The notes below the pieces were generated by a model, which was not told the origin of the DNA, ran no database searches, and was given only the letters and a program-made list of their open reading frames with translations. 64,000 nt of DNA from JBMOKT01 sp049323895 (GTDB lineage Bacteria > Bacillota > Peptococcia > Peptococcales > BICA1-8): assembly GCA_049323895.1 (NCBI GenBank), contig JBMOKT010000006.1:62001-126000 (forward strand). The letters are read 5' to 3'. The translations under genes were made by a program, and so were the position numbers. Shown here piece after piece: positions 25,837 through 35,115 of the stretch (the stretch's first letter is position 1; every line of letters starts with the position of its first letter).

Positions 25837-26679
25837 TTATAAAATTCCTGCTTCCTTCCACCATTTTCTTATAAGTTTTATTTCCTCTTCCCACCCTCGC
25901 AAGTCATGCGGGGTTTCTAAGATTATAGGCATATTTTGCATACTTGGGTGTAAGAGAATATTCTTCATACCATCCTCACCAATTTCCCCTTTACTGATAG
26001 CAGCATGCCTATCCTTCTTAGAACCTAATGGGAACTTGGAGTCATTAAGATGTAAAACCTTTACCCGCTGGGCATCCAGTGTACTGTCAAGTTGTCCCCA
26101 AAATTTATCCCAATTCCTGACATCGTAACCTGCTGCAAACAAATGACAGGTATCTAGGCAGATTCCTAAGCTGGGGTTGTCGTCCAATCGTCTAACTATT
26201 TTACTTGCCTGTTCCAAAGAATTAACTAACTCTGTGCCTTGTCCAGCCATTATTTCCAGTAATAAAAACATATTTTCCGGGCACCGGGACAGCAACAGGC
26301 TTAAGGCTTCCACCATTAGCTGTTCCCCTTTTATCTGACCTTGTCCCCCGTGACTACCGCCATGAACAATTAAAAAACCAGCACCTAATTGCTGCATTCT
26401 GTCAAAGTCCTCAAGTATTGTATTTATACCAAACTCAATTATTTCCGGCTTTGCTGAGGATAAATTGATAGTATAAGGGGCATGTGCAATCCAAGGTCCG
26501 AAAGCTGTCTTACTGATTAAATCCTGGCTTTTAGCAACATCATCAGGGTCAATTTTTTTGCCTTTGCCCCCTCGGGGATTGCGGCTGAAAATCTGCATTG
26601 TTGTACTTTTTATACTTAGAGCGTCCTCGATGGCCTTGCTTAAACCTTTCCCAATTGACATATGAGCTCCAATTAACAT
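25837..26679 (-). CDS. nfo: endonuclease IV (AP endonuclease)
   Basis: Nfo cleaves DNA at abasic sites in base excision repair. The 280-residue TIM-barrel protein has the N terminus MLIGAHMSIGKGLSKAIEDA and zinc-ligand motifs including LLLEIMAGQGTEL, LGICLDTCHLFAAGYD, VLHLNDSKFPLGSKKDRHA and ILETPHD. It starts at ATG 26679 and is transcribed away from the Crp/Fnr regulator. Confidence 0.95.
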   Translation of the reverse strand: MLIGAHMSIGKGLSKAIEDALSIKSTTMQIFSRNPRGGKGKKIDPDDVAKSQDLISKTAFGPWIAHAPYTINLSSAKPEIIEFGINTILEDFDRMQQLGAGFLIVHGGSHGGQGQIKGEQLMVEALSLLLSRCPENMFLLLEIMAGQGTELVNSLEQASKIVRRLDDNPSLGICLDTCHLFAAGYDVRNWDKFWGQLDSTLDAQRVKVLHLNDSKFPLGSKKDRHAAISKGEIGEDGMKNILLHPSMQNMPIILETPHDLRGWEEEIKLIRKWWKEAGIL

Positions 26680-26818
26680 ACAAACCTCCCAGTTTCAATC
26701 ACTTACTATATATAATACCTATTTTATAAAAAAGGTCTACCCTTTAAAAATAAAATAAGATAGACTAAGATGGAGAATAGATGATGACCTGAGAAAATTT
26801 CTGTTGGAGGTAATTAAC

Positions 26819-27502
26819 TTGCAAAAAAGATGTTCCCTGCAGGATGCCCTCTCCCCCTGGATACATAATGCCTTTCCAAACATCAAAAAATATATTAATG
26901 AGGGCGAAGGGCTTAAAATTAAAAAAGGCACAGTTTTAATTTCACCCGGGGAACGCTCCAATTACTTATTTTATGTACTGCGTGGCAACCTTAAAACCTC
27001 CTTAGTGCATATGGACGGTCAGGAAAAGATGCTTTTCATTACGGGCTTAAACAGTATTATTTATGAAGGAACACTACTTGATAATAACATTAGTCCTGTG
27101 GTAGTAACAGCTCTTGAACAATGTGAAATAATAAAATTTTCCCGGGAACAAATCCGTTATTTCCTTGAAAAAGACCACCAATTCGTGCTGGATCTCATAA
27201 ATTTTCAAAGCTTAAAATACAAATTAGTAACCTCCTTGCATCAAGATTTATTATTCCTGAACCCGAGTGAAAGATGCAGCAGAATACTTTGCCTTCTTTC
27301 CGGCAGCTATGATACAGGATTTATCCATAGTAAGCAGGTTGCCTTACGCCTAACCCAGGCGCAACTCGCCGAATTGCTAGGGTTATCACGGGTTACTGTA
27401 GCGAACATCCTCAAGGAGATGCGCAACCACAATGTTATTTCCACCCAAAACAAACACCTTGTTTTGCATGAAGGCTTCTGTGAATATTGCCAAAATATTT
27501 AA
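26819..27502 (+). CDS. Crp/Fnr-family transcriptional regulator
   Basis: The 227-residue protein has an N-terminal cyclic-nucleotide-binding-like beta roll (about 25-140; SPGERSNYLFYVLRGNLKTS). The C-terminal winged helix carries RLTQAQLAELLGLSRVTVANILKEM. Several cysteines exist (C7, C215 and C218 region), but there is no Fnr four-Cys cluster at the N terminus. The start is taken as TTG 26819, eight bases after GGAGG; the upstream in-frame TTG at 26804 overlaps that site. The effector is unknown. Confidence 0.87.
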   Translation: MQKRCSLQDALSPWIHNAFPNIKKYINEGEGLKIKKGTVLISPGERSNYLFYVLRGNLKTSLVHMDGQEKMLFITGLNSIIYEGTLLDNNISPVVVTALEQCEIIKFSREQIRYFLEKDHQFVLDLINFQSLKYKLVTSLHQDLLFLNPSERCSRILCLLSGSYDTGFIHSKQVALRLTQAQLAELLGLSRVTVANILKEMRNHNVISTQNKHLVLHEGFCEYCQNI

Positions 27503-27563
27503 TACACCTCCGGTTAGTGGCTAGTATTTAGAGACGAACTTGATAATTACGTAAATAGAATGC

Positions 27564-27594
27564 AAACAGCTCCCAAAAAAGGGAGCTGTTTTGT
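27564..27594 (+). terminator. intrinsic terminator of the Crp/Fnr regulator gene
   Basis: AAACAGCTCCC (27564-27574) pairs with GGGAGCTGTTT (27581-27591) around a loop of six A, then TGTT. A short TAGTGGC repeat fragment precedes it at about 27515. Confidence 0.75.
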
Positions 27595-27644
27595 TATACT
27601 ATGTTATTAATCTTTATCTCTACTTTTACCTTATCCTTATCCTT

Positions 27645-27671
27645 AACATCAACGGTAAAGCCGTTGATGTT
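27645..27671 (-). terminator. hairpin at the end of the lut genes
   Basis: AACATCAACGG (27645-27655) pairs perfectly with CCGTTGATGTT (27661-27671). It overlaps the stop codon of the LutB-LutA gene. The tail is poor in T, so this may act as an mRNA 3' end rather than a strong terminator. Confidence 0.5.
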
Positions 27672-29862
27672 AGTACTTCCCATCCAGCAGTTCTGCAGTA
27701 TGGAATACCCGTTTATTTGATTTCTTGGTATCTATTCCACCCCTCAAGGACATTAAACATCCCGGGCAATCAACAGCCACAATGTCCGCTAAGCTGTTCT
27801 CCACATTTTTAAGTTTGCGGCTGAGAAGTTCCGATGATATTTCAGGAAGCTTGATACAATAGGAACCTCCAAATCCACAACAGCGGTCTGATTCTTCCAT
27901 TTCCACAAAATTTAGATGGCTCTGGACCTGCAGCATTTCCCTGGGCTCTGTCCTTATACCTAATTCTCTGTTTAAATGACAGGAATCATGGTAGGTTACC
28001 TTAATTGGCGCGGGACAAGCCACATCACATGTTGCTGCAACCTCCTGCCAAGCCCCTTCCTTCTGTTTTTTCAATGTATGGACTAATTTAACAAAATCAA
28101 GGGATTTAGCAGCAACTTTCTCCGCCTGTGCCTTGGCAGCCTCATCACCTTCTAGAACATGTGACCATTTTTCCTTTAAAGCGACGGTACAGGTTGGGCA
28201 GGCACTAACAATATAATCAAATTCATCCTTTGCCAGTTCCTTTAGATTCTGCTTGGCAATCTCCCCGGCTACATCCTGTCTGCCCATATATACTGCTGGA
28301 GCACCACAACATGTTTGATCAGGATAGGCAACTTCATATCCTTCCTTATTTAGAACTCTTACCAGGGATTCACCAATTTCCGGATAGGCATAATCAATTA
28401 CGCAGCCGCCAAAAAATGCAACTTTACCCTTTTTGTCTTTAATATTCTGCGGCAATGATTTTATTTTATCTCTAAAGGGTGTTGCAGCAAATCCAGGCAG
28501 GCTTCTCCATTGGGCCAGCTTTTTGAAGCCGAATGGCAGGCTTCTGATATATTTGTTTCCGTCTTTGCCTTTGGCTGTAAAAGGGACGCTTGCCCAAGAG
28601 GCCTGACGCAGCCCAAATTGGAACAATCCCTTATTAGGCAAAACATTTCCTACGATAAAGTTTTGTAGTCCCGGAAGGGGGACCTGTTGTCTTACCCTAG
28701 TGCGCATTTCTAGGATTAAGTTAGGAATATCTATTTTCCCCGGGCAGAATTCACGGCAACGGCCGCAACCTATGCACATTTCCTGTACCTTATCGGTATC
28801 CTGTAACGAGTTAAAAAAGCCAGTCAAAAGTGAACCAATGCCACCGGCATAGATATGTCCAAAGACATGACCCCCTACCAATTGATAAACAGGGCAGACA
28901 TTTAAACAGGATGCACATCTAATACATTGTCCAGCTTCCTTAAATACAGGGTCACTTAGTAACTCCCTTCGCCCATTATCCAGAAGAATTACATGCAACT
29001 CTTTATCTACAATTTCTGGTCCCTCTTTATCTTTCAGGGTTTGGGCAGGTCCGCTTATCATTGTCACGTAGCTCGTAATTGTTTGAGCCGTGGCACTTTT
29101 GGGCAAGGCTTTAGCAATAGGGGCAATATCACTAAACTTTTCTGCCAATTTTTCATAACCTACAAGTACAACATGGACAGGGGGTAATGTGGCAGTCAAT
29201 CTGGCATTGCCCTCGTTTGTAAAGATAACCATAGTCCCTGTATCAGCCACAGCAATGTTACAGCCTGAAAGTCCAAGGTCAGCAGTCATAAAGTGTTCCC
29301 GTAGGGTTTTTCTCGCCACTTTAACCATGGTAGGAATATCGGCAGGTACTTCGTAGCCTAATGCCTGGGTAAAGATTTCTGCACATCTTTCTTTACTTAA
29401 ATGGATTGCAGGCATTACCATGTGGGATGGTTTTTCATTTATCTGTTGTATTATCCACTCTCCCAAGTCGGTCTCTACCATCTGCAAGGTATCTTCCATA
29501 TGCTGATTGAGATGTATTTCTTCAGAAGCCATTGATTTTGACTTAACCAATTTCTTAGCATTACGGGCATGAGCTATTTCCTTTAATATTTGGTAGACAT
29601 CATTGCCATCTTTGGCACGATGCACAATGCCCCCTCTTCTTATGACATTAGCCTCAAATTGATCCGCCAATGCCTCATAATTTGCCCCGGCTTTAGACTT
29701 ATTCGAGGCAATAGTTGCTCTTAATCCTTCAAAATCTATACCTTTATATACATTAGCCCTTGATTCGGGAAAGACATCACCAAATTTACCTAATGCACCC
29801 CGTAAGCTGGGATCATTAAGAGCCTTATTAATCTTTACCCTAAAGGCAGCATCAATTGGCAT
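27670..29862 (-). CDS. LutB-LutA fusion: iron-sulfur lactate-utilisation protein
   Basis: In Bacillus, LutA, LutB and LutC together oxidise L-lactate. This 730-residue protein joins LutB-like and LutA-like parts. It has an N-terminal LUD domain (about 1-290), two 4Fe-4S motifs CIRCASCLNVCPVY and CIGCGRCREFCPGKI, then two CCG domains with CCGAPAVYMG and CCGFGGSYC. ATG 29862 behind AAGGGGTTG is preferred to the 11-codon longer frame. It lies 22 bp after lutC. No lactate permease is adjacent, so the exact substrate is inferred. Confidence 0.88.
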   Translation of the reverse strand: MPIDAAFRVKINKALNDPSLRGALGKFGDVFPESRANVYKGIDFEGLRATIASNKSKAGANYEALADQFEANVIRRGGIVHRAKDGNDVYQILKEIAHARNAKKLVKSKSMASEEIHLNQHMEDTLQMVETDLGEWIIQQINEKPSHMVMPAIHLSKERCAEIFTQALGYEVPADIPTMVKVARKTLREHFMTADLGLSGCNIAVADTGTMVIFTNEGNARLTATLPPVHVVLVGYEKLAEKFSDIAPIAKALPKSATAQTITSYVTMISGPAQTLKDKEGPEIVDKELHVILLDNGRRELLSDPVFKEAGQCIRCASCLNVCPVYQLVGGHVFGHIYAGGIGSLLTGFFNSLQDTDKVQEMCIGCGRCREFCPGKIDIPNLILEMRTRVRQQVPLPGLQNFIVGNVLPNKGLFQFGLRQASWASVPFTAKGKDGNKYIRSLPFGFKKLAQWRSLPGFAATPFRDKIKSLPQNIKDKKGKVAFFGGCVIDYAYPEIGESLVRVLNKEGYEVAYPDQTCCGAPAVYMGRQDVAGEIAKQNLKELAKDEFDYIVSACPTCTVALKEKWSHVLEGDEAAKAQAEKVAAKSLDFVKLVHTLKKQKEGAWQEVAATCDVACPAPIKVTYHDSCHLNRELGIRTEPREMLQVQSHLNFVEMEESDRCCGFGGSYCIKLPEISSELLSRKLKNVENSLADIVAVDCPGCLMSLRGGIDTKKSNKRVFHTAELLDGKY

Positions 29863-29884
29863 TATTTCAACCCCTTCTTTTTTA

Positions 29885-30478
29885 TTAATCAACACAAACT
29901 ATAATTAGACGACCAGGACCATGAACTCCGATGGTTAAAACCCGTTCAATATCCGCCGTTTTACTTGGTCCTGTCACAAAAGCAAGAAAATTGGAAGGAT
30001 TACCATTATATACCTTTTCAATCACGTCTAAGGCATCTGAAAAAGTATCTACGATAGTTTTGGTGGATATAAGAGCTAAGTGGGTAGGGGGCAATGTAGA
30101 TACCATTCTTTTATGGACACTGTCGGCATCTTGCACAATAGTCCCTAATTCTGCAATACCTAAATCAAATTCCGATATTCCAAAGTCAGCTTTCTCAATT
30201 AAATTTCTGTCCAACTCCAGCGAAAAGTCAATTCCTTGGGCTTCTGCCATCTCTTTTATTTTTTGGACATCAGCCAACATCAAGGGAACACCAACTGCTA
30301 ATTTTGCATTAGCGGATTTCAATTCTGAAGCTATGACTTTTTCAGCCTCTTCTTTGGAAGGAACCCTTACAACCTTAACAGTCAGTGCTTCCGCTTTTTC
30401 TTTAAAAGACTTGAAAAGCTCTTCAGCACCGGCTTCCTGTGGCAAATGGGTCTTCCAATCCACAACTTGTGCACTCAT
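29885..30478 (-). CDS. lutC: LUD-domain protein LutC
   Basis: The 197-residue protein is a single LUD domain as in LutC, with LKSANAKLAVGVPLMLADV, FGISEFDLGIAELGTIVQDA and the C-terminal FVTGPSKTADIERVLTIGVHGPG. It is the partner of the iron-sulfur fusion protein in lactate oxidation. The start is ATG 30478 behind GAGGAGGAG; the frame is open 14 codons further upstream without a ribosome binding site. Confidence 0.88.
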   Translation of the reverse strand: MSAQVVDWKTHLPQEAGAEELFKSFKEKAEALTVKVVRVPSKEEAEKVIASELKSANAKLAVGVPLMLADVQKIKEMAEAQGIDFSLELDRNLIEKADFGISEFDLGIAELGTIVQDADSVHKRMVSTLPPTHLALISTKTIVDTFSDALDVIEKVYNGNPSNFLAFVTGPSKTADIERVLTIGVHGPGRLIIVCVD

Positions 30479-30625
30479 AATTCTCCTCCTCACAAAAATA
30501 AATAGCATAATAACAAACAATGCATAATAATTTATATTTCTTTTTTTTTATGTTTTTTCCTCCCACAACCATAATTTTGCATTACAGCAGTATTAAAATA
30601 TATCTACCCTGATTTAGGAAAAATT

Positions 30626-30652
30626 AAAAAAGGGTGCCGTCTGTGGCACCCT
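30626..30652 (-). terminator. intrinsic terminator after the YdjM-like gene
   Basis: AGGGTGCC (30631-30638) pairs with GGCACCCT (30645-30652). The minus strand continues with six T residues. It lies 12 bp beyond the stop codon. Confidence 0.85.
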
Positions 30653-30663
30653 CCCTGCAAATA

Positions 30664-31554
30664 CTAGTGTTTTGGCAAAATTTTTGACTCCAATGCAAAA
30701 TGATCCTTTTCCCTAAGTTTATACCTTAAATCTGACCATTTTACTACTACCTCGTTGCCGTTTTCACTTTTGGAAAACCAGGGAAAACGAGCAAACTCCA
30801 AAAACACTTGAACAGCTGGATCACCTTTAGTGGATACAACCATTTTGCATTCCTTCTCCCGGCACAATTCTTCCTTAACCTTAATGTCACCCTGATAAGC
30901 ATCTACCTGCCCAAGAATAAACATTTCCCCTTGCTGAACAATATAATTCCACTTACGCCATCCTACCATAGGCGGAAGCAAGCATACATTATTATTTCCG
31001 GGGAATTTCCGGATTAGATACCCTTTGGCCTTTTGCCGAAAATTAACCATGGCCAGAATATATAAGGTCAGGAGGGGATAAAGGGAAAACAGAGGAGCCC
31101 TTTGACCCTCTAACAGATAAAAGCCAAGACCTAGTACAAAAAAAATAATAATCAAGGGATCAATAATCATTAATATATCCCAAGCATACCTTTTATTGGA
31201 TAAAGGCCATAATAGTTTTGTCCCATAAGCATTTAAAAGATCAAAAAACAAGTGCAGGCCCAGGGATAACAAACTTACTATAAAAAATAGAACTAAGCTG
31301 GTATCGGTAATAAATGATTTAAAACCAAGAGCAACAGCAAAGGCAAACAAAGGGGCAACTAACAATGAATGGCTAAAACCTCTGTGATGCTTCAAATATT
31401 CTGTTTTCCCCCGGCTGCCAATTATTACGTCCAAGTCAGGCAACTGGGAAGAGATAAAAGCACAGGCAGCAAGTCCTGGCTGAGGAGAACCAACTATTTC
31501 TTGGGCTAGATATGCTAAACCCAGACCCGTTATTCCATGGGTTAAATTATCCAA
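30664..31554 (-). CDS. YdjM-type membrane-bound metal-dependent hydrolase
   Basis: The 296-residue protein has the DUF457/YdjM N terminus MDNLTHGITGLGLAYLAQEI, SSQLPDLDVIIG, HHRGFSHSLL and HLFFDLLNAYGTKLLWP, providing several His/Asp residues within four or five membrane segments. A soluble C-terminal part follows. Biochemical function is unknown. It lies six bases after the DUF362 protein gene, so they are probably cotranscribed with ogt. Confidence 0.87.
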   Translation of the reverse strand: MDNLTHGITGLGLAYLAQEIVGSPQPGLAACAFISSQLPDLDVIIGSRGKTEYLKHHRGFSHSLLVAPLFAFAVALGFKSFITDTSLVLFFIVSLLSLGLHLFFDLLNAYGTKLLWPLSNKRYAWDILMIIDPLIIIFFVLGLGFYLLEGQRAPLFSLYPLLTLYILAMVNFRQKAKGYLIRKFPGNNNVCLLPPMVGWRKWNYIVQQGEMFILGQVDAYQGDIKVKEELCREKECKMVVSTKGDPAVQVFLEFARFPWFSKSENGNEVVVKWSDLRYKLREKDHFALESKILPKH

Positions 31555-31560
31555 TGCATA

Positions 31561-32682
31561 TCACCTGCTTAATAATTTTCCTAATACATTTCTTTTGACC
31601 TTAACGGCTTTATGAGGGCATAATTCCTGACAGCAAAAGCACCTGATACACTCCTCCAGATTTAACTGAGGCAGCTTATCCTTAATATGCAAAGCCTTAG
31701 GAGGACAATGCTTTACACATTCACCACAACCAAGGCAGACCTCGGGGCTAAATAACGGCTTAGGACGCAAAAAATCACTCAAAAACCTTGGTACAGGGAA
31801 GCTAACTTCTCCAGTTATCTCCGGTGCTTGGAAAGGCGGTTCCAGGGTTTTTAGCTTATCACCCAGGAAATCGTCTTTTTCGGGTCCTGTATAAATATTT
31901 CTTTTTACTGCTTGATTTACAGTCGGAACTGTTTTTTGTTTAATCCCGATCAACTCCAGAGCTGCCCAATCCAAGGCAAAAGGATTGGTACTTAGGAGAA
32001 GTTTGCCTGCATGCCTGGGGTTGCCGGCAGATGGTCCGTGACCCTCCATACCAACAATACCATCCATTATATGCAGAACAGGATTTACACAAAGAGCTAT
32101 ATCAATAAGTAAATCAGAAAAATCAACAGCCTTAGGCATTTTGAGGTGATACTCAGCTTTTTGTAATCCTGGGACAGCTCCAAACAAGGACTTGACCGCT
32201 CCGGTATACTTGGTCATTTGATGGGTTTTCAGCTTTGATAAAGAAATTATCTTGTCAGACTCAACCATTGCTTTACAAAGCCGCAGGCTTTTAACTATTT
32301 TCCCCTGGGGGAAACTGCAATCTGAACCCTCAACATCATAATTTAACTGTGCTCCTGTGCGCAAGGCCACCTCTTCAATGCCCGCAGTTTTGTATATACC
32401 CTTTAAAGCCCTAACAGTAAATGGTCCGCCTGGGCTATCGCCTATTATAACCTTGGCTCCCACATCAATTAACTGTCTGGTTACAGCCTCAACAACTACC
32501 GGATGGGTCGTCACCGCCTCTTCCGGGCGTTTTTTCATCAGTAAATTCAGTTTAAGAAAAACCTTATTCCCGGGCTCAATAAATTTTTCCCAACCTCCCA
32601 GCAGCCTTATACCCCTGTTTATTTGGGAAATAACTAGTTCTAATTCATATTGAGGACAATCAATCAGCGCAACCTTAGTCAT
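31561..32682 (-). CDS. DUF362 protein with C-terminal 2x[4Fe-4S] ferredoxin domain
   Basis: The 373-residue protein has an N-terminal DUF362 domain (about 1-300) with KLNLLMKKRPEEAVTTHP, IIGDSPGGPF, KLKTHQMTKYTGAVKSLFG and GMEGHGPSAG. Two ferredoxin clusters are at the C terminus, CLGCGECVKHCPPKAL and CIRCFCCQELCPHKAV. Such proteins are common in anaerobes and have no assigned reaction; a redox role is inferred. It overlaps ogt by eight bases. Confidence 0.9.
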   Translation of the reverse strand: MTKVALIDCPQYELELVISQINRGIRLLGGWEKFIEPGNKVFLKLNLLMKKRPEEAVTTHPVVVEAVTRQLIDVGAKVIIGDSPGGPFTVRALKGIYKTAGIEEVALRTGAQLNYDVEGSDCSFPQGKIVKSLRLCKAMVESDKIISLSKLKTHQMTKYTGAVKSLFGAVPGLQKAEYHLKMPKAVDFSDLLIDIALCVNPVLHIMDGIVGMEGHGPSAGNPRHAGKLLLSTNPFALDWAALELIGIKQKTVPTVNQAVKRNIYTGPEKDDFLGDKLKTLEPPFQAPEITGEVSFPVPRFLSDFLRPKPLFSPEVCLGCGECVKHCPPKALHIKDKLPQLNLEECIRCFCCQELCPHKAVKVKRNVLGKLLSR

Positions 32683-33193
32683 TTTTAAGTATATTTTCCT
32701 CCCAATCCAGTAAGTATCTTTTTTTGTCCAGACCGCTGCTGTACCCTCCCAAATCCCCTGATTTTCGAATTACCCGGTGGCAAGGAACAATAATGGCAAC
32801 AGGATTCCTGCCGTTGGCCTGACCTACTGCCCGAACTCCCCGGGGATTATTGACCTTTCGGGCAATATCCTGATAGCTGCATAATTCCCCAAAAGGTATT
32901 GATTGTAAAGTCTGCCAGACTTTTATTTGAAAATCGGTACCCCGCAAATCGAGAGGACAGGAAAAACTTTTTCTGTTACCTTGAAAGTATTCCCTTATTT
33001 GAACCAAGGGTAATTCTATATATTTGCCGTCTTCCTTTATTATGCATCCTGGAAGTCTCTCCCTCAATGATTGACTATAGTTTTCTACATTATAATCTAT
33101 AAAATCAAGAAATACCAATCCCTTTGAACTGGCTGCCAAACCTAATGTTCCTATTGGGCTATCTGTCACGCTAAAATGGATTTCACTGCTCAC
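32675..33193 (-). CDS. ogt: methylated-DNA-protein-cysteine methyltransferase
   Basis: Ogt repairs O6-alkylguanine by transferring the alkyl group to its own cysteine. The 172-residue protein has the active-site IVPCHRVI with Cys138, preceded by the DNA-binding segment GVRAVGQANGRNP (arginine finger region). The C-terminal GYSSGLDKKRYLLDWE is standard. It is the first gene of a three-gene overlapping run. Confidence 0.94.
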   Translation of the reverse strand: MSSEIHFSVTDSPIGTLGLAASSKGLVFLDFIDYNVENYSQSLRERLPGCIIKEDGKYIELPLVQIREYFQGNRKSFSCPLDLRGTDFQIKVWQTLQSIPFGELCSYQDIARKVNNPRGVRAVGQANGRNPVAIIVPCHRVIRKSGDLGGYSSGLDKKRYLLDWEENILKND

Positions 33194-33215
33194 CTTAACT
33201 CCTCCCTTAATCGGC

Positions 33216-33290
33216 TGTTCGTCTTTCGTCTACTCGTCCATCGCTAATCTTCAGTTGGTAACTCGTCTTTAAAAAACAATTAGTTACTAG
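33216..33290. repeat. 7-nt period array upstream of ogt
   Basis: The units TTCGTCT, TTCGTCT, ACTCGTC and CATCGCT follow one another, then looser AACTCGT and TTACTAG elements. It occupies most of the gap between ogt and the small orphan gene. Confidence 0.55.
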
Positions 33291-33305
33291 CTTAATAGAT
33301 AGAAG

Positions 33306-33323
33306 GCCGGGCAACTGCCCGGC
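33306..33323 (-). terminator. GC-rich hairpin after the 73-residue orphan gene
   Basis: GCCGGGC (33306-33312) pairs perfectly with GCCCGGC (33317-33323), directly after the stop codon. The minus-strand tail CTTCTATCTATT has a moderate T content. Confidence 0.65.
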
Positions 33324-33545
33324 TTATCTGTTCTCTTCATGTCTATTTGGCGGTAGCCTTTTGTAGCTTCCTGTCTTAACTCCATCGGGAAATTTCTCCC
33401 TATCAGCAGCTATACCCGTTCGTCTTTGGGCAGCATTACGAACAAACTGCTCCCGTTGAAGTTCGATTTGTTCATTTTCTTCTTTAGCCAATTCAAACCA
33501 GTACTTGGCATTTCTATGGTTTGAGTTATCTTTTCTTTCTACCAT
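33324..33545 (-). CDS. 73-residue hydrophilic protein of unknown function
   Basis: I do not recognise this family. The sequence is highly charged, begins MVERKDNSNHRNAKYWFELAKEENEQ and has a predicted amphipathic helix through LQREQFVRNAAQRR. There is no membrane segment and no cysteine. The ATG follows AAGGGGG seven bases upstream, and a GC-rich hairpin follows the stop, so it looks like a real monocistronic gene. Confidence 0.7.
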   Translation of the reverse strand: MVERKDNSNHRNAKYWFELAKEENEQIELQREQFVRNAAQRRTGIAADREKFPDGVKTGSYKRLPPNRHEENR

Positions 33546-33644
33546 AAACTAACCCCCTTTTCAGACTAGGATTAGTTTATACCAAGGACTATTACGATAT
33601 TCTTCCTTCTTGCACTAGACGGCTAATTTACCTCAGTTTCATAA

Positions 33645-34217
33645 TTAGTCAACATACGGCAGCTGGCGTTTAATTTTTTGCTGCCAGTCTCTAAGTTTGG
33701 AAATTAAAACAGGCAAATCCAATTCTTCTAATATCACTTGACGGTAGTCAACTATGTCTAAATCTTCCAATTTCATTAGGCGTTCATAGGCATCACTTAG
33801 TTCTTCATGGATATAGGCGGGGAAAAATGCGAAATCATATTTTAACTGCCGCCATGCTTCACAATTTACCATGCTTCCATGTTCTACATTAAGATTTCTT
33901 TCCAGTTCTTTGATGAGAAGAGCAAATGCATTATACTGCTCCTTTAGTCCATTTTGTATAAGAAGCTGCTCCAGGGACTGGGTTTTGCGATTTATTGCCC
34001 AGGCCGTCAACAACCCGGCGATAATAAGACCAAAGAAGACAACAACTGATAAAGCAACAATAGTACCCGTTAATTTTCCAATGATACCACCTATTAAAAT
34101 TCCTAGCAGGGCAAAAGAAAAGACTAATAAGTACATAAGCCAGTCTTCTTTTATCATACCAGCCATATTTAGAACAATCCCCCGGTCCTTATTCCTTCCT
34201 CCACGAACTCTGCGCAT
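33645..34217 (-). CDS. 190-residue protein with two membrane segments, unknown function
   Basis: No family was recognised. After a basic N terminus (MRRVRGGRNKDRG), two hydrophobic helices (about 28-48 and 50-72) form a hairpin with Gly-rich ILIGGIIGKLTG between them. About 115 residues of charged, helical soluble sequence follow and end in LRDWQQKIKRQLPYVD. The ATG at 34217 is seven bases after AAGGGGG. Probably a membrane-anchored protein facing the cytoplasm. Confidence 0.7.
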   Translation of the reverse strand: MRRVRGGRNKDRGIVLNMAGMIKEDWLMYLLVFSFALLGILIGGIIGKLTGTIVALSVVVFFGLIIAGLLTAWAINRKTQSLEQLLIQNGLKEQYNAFALLIKELERNLNVEHGSMVNCEAWRQLKYDFAFFPAYIHEELSDAYERLMKLEDLDIVDYRQVILEELDLPVLISKLRDWQQKIKRQLPYVD

Positions 34218-34360
34218 TGAGCATCCCCCTTCCTTTTTTTACTTATAAGAAAGTATAATTTTTTTAAGGAAATATTCTAAATTATTTCGACCAAACAGGG
34301 GATAATCCTTCATTATTTGCAAATTTTCTCCAGTTATAAATCAGTAAGTTAAAGCATAAC

Positions 34361-35077
34361 CTATTTTCCAATTTGCGGTAATGAGAAAATAAATTTATGC
34401 AGACTCAAATAGTCACCCTCATAATCAGGACTGAATAGAGGATTTCCTCTGTTGATAAGGCAGTCGGTAACTAAAAACGTTTTCATGCCAATGGTTGATG
34501 AAACAAGGTCTTCCTGAACATCATTGCCAACCATTAGGCATTCCTCTGGCATTACTCCCAACTTGTCAGAAATATCCTGAAAATATGCCGGATTAGGTTT
34601 GCTGAATCTTGAGTTTTCATAATAGGTGATATGGCTCCAGGGGAGATCTAAGACCCCCGCCCATTCCATCCTATGTTCAACTGCCTTGCGGGGAAAAATT
34701 GGATTGGTGGCCAAAACTATCTTATACCCCTTTTGGAAGGCATGTCCCACTATTTCCCGGGCTAAACAGGTATAACCAGTGTGTTCCTTTAGTTTGGGAA
34801 ATTCTTCTTCATAAAATTTTTCAAAAAGTGGATACATTTCTTCCCTGTTGGCTTTAATTCTAGGTAAAAAATTATCCATAAATACTTCTTCGTTGGTAAA
34901 TTGACCAATATTTTTTATCATTTCTTCTGTGGATAACATTAACTCCTTAAGAAAAATTTTTGGTTCAATTTTGTGGGCAAAGTATGGACCTAAAGCTTCA
35001 AAATACTTTTTTATAAATAAGTCTAGGTCCAAGGGTAATAGTGTGCCATCCAGGTCAAAAAGTACAGCCTTTAACAT
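34361..35077 (-). CDS. HAD-superfamily hydrolase
   Basis: The 238-residue protein carries the HAD motifs: LFDLDGTLLPLD (motif I, Asp8/Asp10), KIVLATNPIFPRKA (motif II), the Lys in RFSKPNPAYF (motif III) and MVGNDVQEDL (motif IV). The helical cap between about 20 and 95 suggests a subclass I phosphatase. The substrate cannot be deduced. Confidence 0.9.
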   Translation of the reverse strand: MLKAVLFDLDGTLLPLDLDLFIKKYFEALGPYFAHKIEPKIFLKELMLSTEEMIKNIGQFTNEEVFMDNFLPRIKANREEMYPLFEKFYEEEFPKLKEHTGYTCLAREIVGHAFQKGYKIVLATNPIFPRKAVEHRMEWAGVLDLPWSHITYYENSRFSKPNPAYFQDISDKLGVMPEECLMVGNDVQEDLVSSTIGMKTFLVTDCLINRGNPLFSPDYEGDYLSLHKFIFSLPQIGK

Positions 35078-35115
35078 TGATATAACACCCCAAATTTTTT
35101 TGATTATGGTAAATA

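Noticed and set aside
27591..27812. Plus-strand frame after the Crp/Fnr regulator
   Set aside because: It begins inside the terminator tail, runs antisense through the lut gene end and has no ribosome binding site.
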